A stretch of 34,849 bases of DNA from Myxococcales bacterium. Lineage in GTDB: Bacteria > Myxococcota_A > Polyangia > Polyangiales > Houyiibacteriaceae. Location of the stretch: contig JAOTXX010000043.1 of NCBI GenBank assembly GCA_029862185.1, positions 1-34,849 on the forward strand, given 5' to 3'. Below are positions 22,648-29,284 of this stretch, one piece after another (positions within the stretch are counted from its first letter, which is position 1; each line of letters begins with the position of its first letter). Below the pieces are notes generated by a model. It worked only from the letters and a program-made list of their open reading frames with translations, was not told the origin of the DNA and made no database searches. The translations under genes and the position numbers were made by a program.

Positions 22648-25600
22648 GTGGTTTCTAGAGACGAACGAGGGACGGCGACGCGGACGATTCGATCGATCCC
22701 CGTCCTCAACGCCGATGAGGTTTGTGACGACGGCAACCTGACCAGCGGCGATGGCCGCAGCCGGTTGTGCACCCTCAAGAACGAGCGGCGCTGCAGAGCT
22801 GGCTGCGCAGCGAGTCGAGACTCGGAGAGCGGCGGACCGCTGCCCCCGATGCTGGCGTTGTTGTTGCTGCTCGCCAGGCGCCGGTGCTTGCGTCAACCCC
22901 GGCCGCATGCTTGCGGTTTGCTGTTTCTGGCCACGGTCGGTGTTTGTCTATCGGCGGGCGTCGCACATGCGCAGGTGGATTGTTCGGCGACAGGCACGAC
23001 AGGGGTTCCGCAGATCGAGTGCGAAGCGTTGATGGTGCTCTACGTCAGCACCAATGGAGCGAGCTGGATCGACAAGAGCAACTGGGACACGGCGAGTGCA
23101 GTCGGCACTTGGTTCGGCGTGGCCGTAACCGGTGGGCAGGTCACAGGGCTTTCGCTCGGCACTAACCGGCTCAGGGGGACGATGCCGCCTGAGCTCGGCA
23201 ACCTCTCCAACCTGACTACGCTGCACGTATCGAATAACCAGCTCACGGGCCCATTTCCTCCTGCGCTCCCGACTTGCCCAACAACGTTCAAGGCGGTCGA
23301 CACCGCGGGAGGCTATTTCGCGAGCGGAACCTCGTTTGCCGTGCCGGTGCCCGCCGGAGTCATTACCGGTGACCTCCTCATCGCACAGATCGGATACAAC
23401 GCTGCCGGCACCATCACTCCGCCCGCCGGTTGGAATCTCATCGACGTCACCACCAACCCTTCGAAGCCCATCATGCAGGGTCTGTACTGGCGGGCTGCGT
23501 CGGCGAGCGAGCCGACGCACTACAACTTCGGCCTCTCGAGCGGAAAAGACGACACGGCCGTCGGTGCCATCGCCGCGTACCGCGGGATCGATCTGACCGA
23601 TCCGATCGATGCGGTCGGCGCTCAGACCGATATCGGCTCGACCGACGTCGTTGCCCCTTCGATCACCACAACCACGGCGAATACCCCCCTGATCTCATTT
23701 TTCAGCGTTCGTGACGACGGCACCGTCACGCCGCCGCCCGGCACGACCGAACGATGGGACGTCAACAGCGCCGCGGGCGTCGGAGCCATCGGCGAGACGT
23801 TGCTCGCCGCCGCCGACGAGGTCTTTACCACGATCGGGGATACCGGCACCCGGGTTGCGAGGGCGCAGAACAGCGACGGCAGCGTCGGTCATCTCGTGGC
23901 TCTGCGGCCCGCACAAGACCCATTCGTCGACCCGATCGCCAACCAACTCACGGGCCCGATTCCGCCCGAGATCGGCAACCTCTCCAACCTGACGGCACTG
24001 TACCTGTCGGGCAACCAGCTCACGGGCCCAATTCCGCCTGAGCTCGGCAACCTCTCCAACCTGACTACGGCGTGCTTGCACTCCAACCAACTCACGGGCC
24101 CGATTCCGCCCGAGATCGGCAACCTTTCCAGCCTGGATACGCTGTACCTGTACAGCAACCAGCTCACGGGCCGAATTCCGCCTGAGCTCGGCGACGTTTC
24201 CAACCTGACTTCGCTCGAGCTGTCCAGCAACCAGCTCACGGGCCCGCTTCCGCCTGAGCTCGGTAACCTCTTCAACCTGGATTCGCTGCACCTCTATGGG
24301 AACCGGCTCTCCGGCGACATCCCGGACTTGACTTCGTTGCCACTGTCCTCGCTTCGCTTCGGCAGCAACGCGTTCGTATTCGCGGATTTTGAACCCGAGT
24401 TCGTCGCCTACAACGACGGCGCACCCGCAACCTTTCAATACAGTCCCCAGGCGATGGTCGACACCGCGCGCACCGTGAGCTTTCCGAGCGGCGCTCCTGC
24501 TGTGCTCCCTGCCGCCGTCGCGATCAACCCTTCGGGCAACGATCAATACCAGTGGTATAAAGACGGCGCGCCAATCGCAGGCCCGTACGGCACCAGCCGT
24601 GATTTGGACGTCACGCTTGGGGGCGGTAGCGTGGCGCCAGCAGACGCGGGCAACTACCAGTACACGATCAGCAACGCCGTCGTGACAGGCCTCGCCTTGG
24701 CCTCGCGGGTGATGACGTTGGCTGTCTCTGCAACTTGCGGCGACGGCTTCGTAAACGATCCAAGCGAAGTCTGCGACGACGGAAACCTGAACACGGGCGA
24801 CGGATGCGACGCCGCATGCCTGCTCGAAGTGGGCGAGCCCTGCACCGGCGACACAGACTGCGCCACCAATCGCTGCAACCTAGCCACCGTGCCACCGGTT
24901 TGTGCGCCCCCCGTGGGCTGCGGCAACGGCTTGCTCGAAGCGGGCGAGGCGTGCGACGACGGCAACAACATGAACGGAGACGGGTGCACAGCTGCGTGTG
25001 AAATCGAGGACGGAAACCCGTGCACCGCCCATGCCGAATGCTCGAGCGGCGTCTGCGACATGAACGAGGCGCCTCCGCTCTGTGAGCCCGCTGGTTCTTG
25101 CGGCAACGGAGTACTCGACGTCCCAGAGAGCTGCGACGACGGCAACGTGATGACCGGGGACGGCTGCAGCAACATCTGTCTCTTCGAGGACGGAGAGCCC
25201 TGCGCTGACAACGCACAATGCGAAAGCACGATCTGTGACGCCTTGGACAGCAACACCTGCGAGCCGGTAAACACCTGCGGCAACGGTGCGGTTGAAGCGG
25301 GCGAGGCCTGCGACGACGGCAACGCCGTGGCAGGCGACGGCTGCGGCCCGGAGTGCCTCTTCGAGCTGGGCGCCGGGCCCTGCACCGACGGAAACCAGTG
25401 TGGCAGTGGGGTCTGCAACGAGCTAGCGGCAATCCCGGTGTGCGCGGTGCCCGTCGGCTGTGGAAACGGCGTTCTCAACGACGATGAAGCCTGTGACGAC
25501 GGCAACCTGCTCAGGGGCGATGGCTGCGGCGAGTCCTGCACCCTCGAAAACGGTTGGCGCGGCGGGGGCGGCTGCGCCGTCAGCTCCGGCACCGAGAACG

Positions 25601-25680
25601 GTGGCGGCCGATGGCTCCTCGGGCTGCTCATCGCGGGGCTTGCCCGTTGGCGCGGGCTGCGACCTATGAGGAAGGGGTAA
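22648..25680 (+). CDS. Secreted LRR/Ig-like/DUF4215 protein with MYXO-CTERM-like tail
   Basis: Up to 1010 residues. The order is a decayed DUF4215 and C-terminal tail remnant (about 18-85), a second hydrophobic signal-like stretch (CGLLFLATVGVCLSAGVAHA), plant-type LRRs (NLSNLTTLHVSNNQLTGP) and a non-LRR domain inserted at about 210-430 (VGAIAAYRGIDLTDPIDAVG). Five more 24-residue LRRs follow (432-551), then an Ig-like domain (near 595-690, YQWYKDGAPIAG). Five Cys-rich DUF4215 repeats (CGNGVLxxxExCDDGN) and a tail with GGGGC, a hydrophobic helix and basic residues end the protein. The tail fits MYXO-CTERM sorting, with cleavage and anchoring at the Cys. The true start is unclear: no good ATG stands before the mature signal peptide. 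The GTG at 22648 reads through the remnant, and alternatives lie near 22849-22891. Confidence 0.85.
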   Translation: MVSRDERGTATRTIRSIPVLNADEVCDDGNLTSGDGRSRLCTLKNERRCRAGCAASRDSESGGPLPPMLALLLLLARRRCLRQPRPHACGLLFLATVGVCLSAGVAHAQVDCSATGTTGVPQIECEALMVLYVSTNGASWIDKSNWDTASAVGTWFGVAVTGGQVTGLSLGTNRLRGTMPPELGNLSNLTTLHVSNNQLTGPFPPALPTCPTTFKAVDTAGGYFASGTSFAVPVPAGVITGDLLIAQIGYNAAGTITPPAGWNLIDVTTNPSKPIMQGLYWRAASASEPTHYNFGLSSGKDDTAVGAIAAYRGIDLTDPIDAVGAQTDIGSTDVVAPSITTTTANTPLISFFSVRDDGTVTPPPGTTERWDVNSAAGVGAIGETLLAAADEVFTTIGDTGTRVARAQNSDGSVGHLVALRPAQDPFVDPIANQLTGPIPPEIGNLSNLTALYLSGNQLTGPIPPELGNLSNLTTACLHSNQLTGPIPPEIGNLSSLDTLYLYSNQLTGRIPPELGDVSNLTSLELSSNQLTGPLPPELGNLFNLDSLHLYGNRLSGDIPDLTSLPLSSLRFGSNAFVFADFEPEFVAYNDGAPATFQYSPQAMVDTARTVSFPSGAPAVLPAAVAINPSGNDQYQWYKDGAPIAGPYGTSRDLDVTLGGGSVAPADAGNYQYTISNAVVTGLALASRVMTLAVSATCGDGFVNDPSEVCDDGNLNTGDGCDAACLLEVGEPCTGDTDCATNRCNLATVPPVCAPPVGCGNGLLEAGEACDDGNNMNGDGCTAACEIEDGNPCTAHAECSSGVCDMNEAPPLCEPAGSCGNGVLDVPESCDDGNVMTGDGCSNICLFEDGEPCADNAQCESTICDALDSNTCEPVNTCGNGAVEAGEACDDGNAVAGDGCGPECLFELGAGPCTDGNQCGSGVCNELAAIPVCAVPVGCGNGVLNDDEACDDGNLLRGDGCGESCTLENGWRGGGGCAVSSGTENGGGRWLLGLLIAGLARWRGLRPMRKG
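22699..22890 (+). pseudogene. Decayed DUF4215 plus MYXO-CTERM tail of a lost gene
   Basis: The encoded NADEVCDDGNLTSGDGRSRL then CTLKN...GGPLPPMLALLLLLARRR closely mirrors the real tail at 25480-25660, which reads NDDEACDDGNLLRGDGCGES then CTLEN...GGGRWLLGLLIAGLARWR. Cysteines are lost (SGDGRSRLC instead of GDGCxxxC). It appears to be the 3' end of a former paralogous gene. It is now in frame with the signal peptide of the LRR protein, which hides the start of that gene. Confidence 0.6.
23941..24300 (+). repeat. Five tandem 72-bp LRR repeat units
   Basis: Units at 23941, 24013, 24085, 24157 and 24229 each encode 24 residues beginning NQLTGxxPPExG and are highly similar at the DNA level. This is typical of recent unequal duplication in an LRR array and a probable site of length variation between strains. 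Confidence 0.85.
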
Positions 25681-25685
25681 GGAGA

Positions 25686-26612
25686 ATGTCACGGTTTAGA
25701 CTTCGATATCAGTCGACCCATCTCGAGCTGCCACTGGGCGAGTTTTCGATTGGCCGTAGCTCGAAGTGCAGCCTCTCCATTGCGGACGAGTTGGCGTCTC
25801 GGCGACATGCCGTGGTTCACGTGGGGCCGACGGCCGTCTTCGTCGAAGATCTAAATAGCCGCAACGGCGTCGTGGTGAACGGTGCAGTCGTCGAGAACCG
25901 ATGCCGCTTGACCCACATGGACCGCATCTACATCGGCTCGCAAGAGCTTGTTCTCATCGATGCGGCCAAGATGACCGATCAGCAGGAGACCGCTCCGCAT
26001 GTTCTTTGCGCCGCCTGTGGGGCAGTGAATGGAACGGCCAAGCGTCACTGCGGGGAGTGTGGAAAGCGGCTCAAATCCGCCGCTGGGGCGACGTTCAAGG
26101 AGCCGTCGCCCAGCGGCGCGACTTCACGACCCACCTGGGACGACCCTGAGGACACCTGCACGGCGCAGACTCGCGACGTCATCGGGGGCATCGCGGACAA
26201 AGCAATCAACATGGGCCGATATGAGGAGGCCGAGCGCATATTGCTGCCGCATTTGCATGGGCTCCTCGAGCGCGCGTTGCGCCAACAGCCTCTGAACAGC
26301 TCCAAAGATGACGACCCTGACAGTGTCTTCGCCATCGCAATTGGCCATGCACTCGGGCTAGCGAAGGGTCTTCGCGAGCCGCAATGGATCGACTGGGTGT
26401 TTCGGATGCACATGGCCACCGCTCGCCTGATGAGCGCAGAGACCATCGAGACGCTGCACGACCTCGTGCGCAGCCAAGAGTACAAACGGCGAAGGTTTGT
26501 GGGCCCATACCTGCAAGCAATCCAGAACCAAGCGCAAGCCTATGGCCCGGCGGAGCGTTTTCTGGCCCAGCGTCTGGAGGGCCTCGCGCAGGTCATCTCG
26601 GCCCGACACTGA
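25686..26612 (+). CDS. FHA-domain protein with zinc ribbon
   Basis: 308 residues from the ATG at 25686, whose AAGGAG ribosome-binding site overlaps the stop of the LRR gene (5-base gap). The upstream in-frame start at 25554 lies inside that gene. The FHA domain is at about 1-95 (FSIGRSSKCSLSIADELASR then RHA, EDLNSRNGVVVNG), which binds phosphothreonine peptides. A four-cysteine zinc ribbon follows (CAACGAVNGTAKRHCGECGK, near 107-126). The C-terminal ~150 residues are helical and TPR-like. It is likely an adaptor for one of the nearby Ser/Thr kinases, which is inferred from domain knowledge. Translation is coupled to the LRR surface protein. Confidence 0.88.
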   Translation: MSRFRLRYQSTHLELPLGEFSIGRSSKCSLSIADELASRRHAVVHVGPTAVFVEDLNSRNGVVVNGAVVENRCRLTHMDRIYIGSQELVLIDAAKMTDQQETAPHVLCAACGAVNGTAKRHCGECGKRLKSAAGATFKEPSPSGATSRPTWDDPEDTCTAQTRDVIGGIADKAINMGRYEEAERILLPHLHGLLERALRQQPLNSSKDDDPDSVFAIAIGHALGLAKGLREPQWIDWVFRMHMATARLMSAETIETLHDLVRSQEYKRRRFVGPYLQAIQNQAQAYGPAERFLAQRLEGLAQVISARH

Positions 26613-27028
26613 CAAAAAACCTATTCACTAATCTTCAACCAGCGCCGCGCAACCAAGAGCCATGAACCGCGTGACCCCGTATGGTTCTCGTGTTTCTTCG
26701 CGTGGGCGCTTCGTCAGAAAGTCCCGTTCCACGGAGACGGACATCCTGTCCCCTCAGCTGCCGCGGGAGGTTCCTTTTCATGCGGCGGCTCCCGCGCTCG
26801 AAGCCATCGGCGGCCGGTCGCTCCCGCTCCTTCATCAGCTCGGCTGAACCTTCGAACATCGCGCACTCCGCGATCTCAGCCCTCGTCCACCCGTGGCGGC
26901 GAGCGCTTACGCATTTAGCCGCTCGGGGTCCGGTGAGCGCGTACACGCACCTAAGACCAGCAAGCACGTTGCCGCTGCCAGCGCTAATTTCATCTGCCAT
27001 TCGCCCAATGAGTCCGACACGTCGCGCA
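26613..27028. other. No convincing gene
   Basis: Between the FHA gene and the second element copy I see no ORF with coding character, RNA gene or terminator. A minus-strand frame (134 codons from 27039) has no recognisable motifs and runs into the repeat. The stretch may be decayed DNA next to the element. Confidence 0.5.
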
Positions 27029-27585
27029 TGGGCGATCAAGCCCGCCCAGTGACCTCACGACGTGAAGCCGAACGATAACCAGAGCTGATCAGTTTCTCTC
27101 TTCGTTTGTCTTCCGTTGTCACGCCTCGGTGCCGTGAGGGTGCCGTGGCGATCTTTGATCATGTGAGATCGAGTGACGTGACGTGAACATGGCGAAGCGT
27201 GTACTCGTGCATGATGAGTAGGGAAGTATTGTTTTTGTTGACGTTTTACGAGAGCGCGAAACGGACCATTGGCGTCCGTGCCGGGTCGCCCCTTTTCTTA
27301 TGGGGCGCCGGCGATTGGGGTTTGGTTCTCAGTACTTGCAGCCTTTGCGGCGGCTACCGCTTTCCGCTCGTTGACCTGACGTTGATGTGAGGCGGCGCGG
27401 AGGGCTCGAGCGCCTCTACCAGTCGGAGTTGGGCCCGCTGCCCGAGATGGGCTTACTGGTGCGTGCTCTTGGCTGACTTGTGCCCGAGCTGGGCCTGAAT
27501 CGCCTTGATGGAGTGACCCCCGGTCGCGGCTTGGCTTGCTACCGAATGCCGACCGACCTGATGGTGACCGATCTCCCGGAGGCCC
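27029..27585. repeat. Decayed mobile-element copy B (left part)
   Basis: This is the second copy of the 1-557 repeat in the same orientation, about 27 kb away. It carries long identical runs (for example around 27140-27185 and 27450-27580) and diverged patches near 27310-27360. Here it continues into an IS91-type transposase remnant and the right end. The order is recombinase remnant (minus), transposase remnant (plus), right end, so the 5' halves of both genes have been removed at the central junction. Confidence 0.8.
27354..27580 (-). pseudogene. Tyrosine recombinase remnant, copy B, with stop at the catalytic Tyr
   Basis: Same fragment as 326-553 (GRHSVASQAATGG, QLGHKSAK). The codon for the nucleophilic tyrosine is TAC in copy A and TAA here (27453-27455, minus strand), so the reading stops at the active-site residue. 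The downstream 32 codons to the original stop at 27354 are still recognisable. This copy cannot encode an active recombinase. Confidence 0.78.
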
Positions 27586-27856
27586 AGGGCTCGTTGCACG
27601 ATCCGCAAGGGCCGAAGACCGCTTGTCCTTTGCGCCGGATGGCAGTGTGCTCCTCCGCCTCAAAACGCCATGGCGCGATGGGACGAGCCACATCGCCCTT
27701 CAGCCCGTGGAGCTACTCGCAAAGCTCGCAGTGCTGATTCCGCGCCCCTACGTTAACCTCATCGTCTATCACGCTGTTTCCGGCCCTTCGGGAGCCGAAC
27801 ATGGTGCTCGGAACGCGTTTGTTTGCCGGTCTCTTAGCCCATCGGGCTCATGTTGA
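27586..27856 (+). pseudogene. IS91-family (Y2) transposase, C-terminal remnant
   Basis: The frame ending at 27856 reads DRLSFAPDGSVLLRLKTPWR then DGTSHIALQP, LLAKLAVLIPRPYVNLIVYH and AVSGPSGA. The KTPWRDGT(T/S)H and LIPRP..NL..YH blocks are the hallmark C-terminal region of IS91/ISCR-type rolling-circle transposases. The catalytic Y2 region and everything N-terminal are missing. The fragment is followed directly by the conserved right end at 27833-27890. Confidence 0.8.
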
Positions 27857-27890
27857 GAGCACAATTGCGCGGTGCTAGATGTTATGTCGC
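27833..27890 (+). repeat. IS91-like right end, copy 2
   Basis: The hairpin AGCCC-ATC-GGGCT and the tail ending GATGTTATGTCGC overlap and follow the transposase stop. This copy shows which gene the ends at 558-622 and 2552-2625 belong to. Its position after the transposase gene fits the origin end (oriIS) of the IS91 family, which is an inference. Confidence 0.72.
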
Positions 27891-27946
27891 GTGACTCACA
27901 GCGCTGACAGGGCCTTTGAATTCGCTATGCTCCAGCGTCGGGCCTT

Positions 27947-28840
27947 ATGGAAAACCGGACACCAAACTGTGGCGCTTCCGGTGAGCGCCTGACGCGATTC
28001 GTTGTGATTGCAGTATTCGGGATGCTCGGTGCTCAGGCAGCAACCGCGGACCCGGCCGAAGTCGAAGAGGCTGCCGCGGCCGTTGCCGAGGAGGAGGCCG
28101 CGACCGAGGCGGCCGCAGCGAAAAAGGAAAAGAAGTGGAGCTTCACGATCGCTCCTTACGTCATGCTTCCTTTCATGACGGGCTCGCTGACGCTTGCGAA
28201 CCAGCAGGTCGACGTCAATCGGAACACCGACGAAGCGAACGCTGTTGTTCTCAACACGCTCGACGCCAGGAACTGGGGTCTGATGTTGTACTTCGAAGCG
28301 AGGCACCCCAAGTTCTCCGTTATTGCGGACCTGGTCTACATGAACCTCGGCCGTGGAGGAGTGCTTCCGCTGAGCGGCCGCAGTGCCGGGCTCACGATGC
28401 AGCAGCTGATGGCCGAGGCCGTGTTTCTTGGTCGGATCACTAGCTGGCTTGAGCTTGGCGGTGGGGGTCGAGTCAACTTCGTCCAAGCCGACCTCAGGGC
28501 GCCGGCAGGTATGCTCTTACAGCCAATTGATCTCGATGCTCGAACGACGTGGTTTGATCCGCTGATTGTACTGCGGTTCTCGGTCCCCTTCAAGAACGAC
28601 GATTGGCGACTCGGGCTGCGCGGTGACGTCGGCGGATTCACCGTCGGCTCGACCTACGCTTGGCAGCTGTATCTGTACGGAGGGTACAACTTCGACGGGA
28701 TCAAGGACCGCCGCGTCGTCGAGCTTGCTCTAGCCTTCCGCGCCATTGGGATGAAGTACGAGACCGGAAGCGGCCTCAATCGCTTCGTCTACGACTTGAT
28801 CATTTACGGTCCGGAGCTCGGCCTCCTGTTTCACTTCTGA
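27947..28840 (+). CDS. Outer-membrane beta-barrel protein
   Basis: 297 residues with a signal-like N-terminus (LTRFVVIAVFGMLGAQAATA), an Ala/Glu-rich helical spacer (EEAAAAVAEEEAATEAAAAK) and a beta-barrel domain. The barrel begins WSFTIAPYVMLPFMTGSLTL, has alternating strands (LMLYFEARHPKFSVIADLVY, WRLGLRGDVGGFTVGSTYAW) and ends in the aromatic LGLLFHF, the usual BAM-recognised C-terminal Phe. Function is unknown. No clear ribosome-binding site precedes the ATG at 27947. The start lies only 56 bp from the IS91-like end, so the native promoter may have been replaced or lost. Confidence 0.78.
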   Translation: MENRTPNCGASGERLTRFVVIAVFGMLGAQAATADPAEVEEAAAAVAEEEAATEAAAAKKEKKWSFTIAPYVMLPFMTGSLTLANQQVDVNRNTDEANAVVLNTLDARNWGLMLYFEARHPKFSVIADLVYMNLGRGGVLPLSGRSAGLTMQQLMAEAVFLGRITSWLELGGGGRVNFVQADLRAPAGMLLQPIDLDARTTWFDPLIVLRFSVPFKNDDWRLGLRGDVGGFTVGSTYAWQLYLYGGYNFDGIKDRRVVELALAFRAIGMKYETGSGLNRFVYDLIIYGPELGLLFHF

Positions 28841-28920
28841 CCCGGTTGTCCGATCAACGAATCCCTGGGCTCTCAGAATGGTCCCAATGGCCCAAGAGAG
28901 CCTTCGGCGGCGCTTGGGGT

Positions 28921-29118
28921 CTACTCGAGGTCTCGCATGATGTGGCGAACGGCTTCTTTCACGCCCCGTATGCGTGCGGGCTGGTCGGTTCCGACATCTG
29001 CGATCGAGCGGGTGTTTCCTGCACCCGATCCGAACAAGAGAAGTTCGCTACTAGCCGGGTCGACAATGTCGATGAGCCGCGGGTCTTCGGTCTCGTATCG
29101 CCCCTGCTGACAAGACAC
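28921..29118 (-). pseudogene. Possible remnant of a DUF4136-like lipoprotein
   Basis: The minus-strand frame reads RYETEDPRLIDIVDPASSEL then LLFGSGAG, a gap, and GVKEAVRHIMRDLE before the stop. This recalls the C-terminal part of DUF4136 proteins (xLxIDIVDaxxxxLvWxG...AVxxilxxfP). The N-terminal part and signal peptide are absent upstream. The remainder of the 28841-29284 gap shows nothing else. Confidence 0.3.
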
Positions 29119-29284
29119 GAAGCGGCGGGGTATTGTCGCGTGGGGCTACGCACGTTTGATCGTCGCGTGGCGCCGCATGTGCGAGCGCTTTGCATTGGCG
29201 CTCGCGGGCGCTAGAGATGTTGCAGGATGCCGCTCGCTTGATCTAATTTGACACCCTTGGCGGCCCGCTCCCTGGAGGTCGCCA

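Noticed and set aside
23941-24300. Regular 72-bp repeats as a CRISPR-like array.
   Set aside because: The repeats are contiguous coding LRR units without unique spacers.
24654-25631. Long minus-strand ORF (325 codons) antisense to the DUF4215 region.
   Set aside because: Ser/Pro-rich repetitive translation is the mirror of the Cys-rich repeat coding sequence. No start signal.
26635-27039. Minus-strand ORF of 134 codons after the FHA gene.
   Set aside because: No recognisable domain, Arg-rich composition typical of a high-GC shadow frame, and it runs into the repeat boundary.
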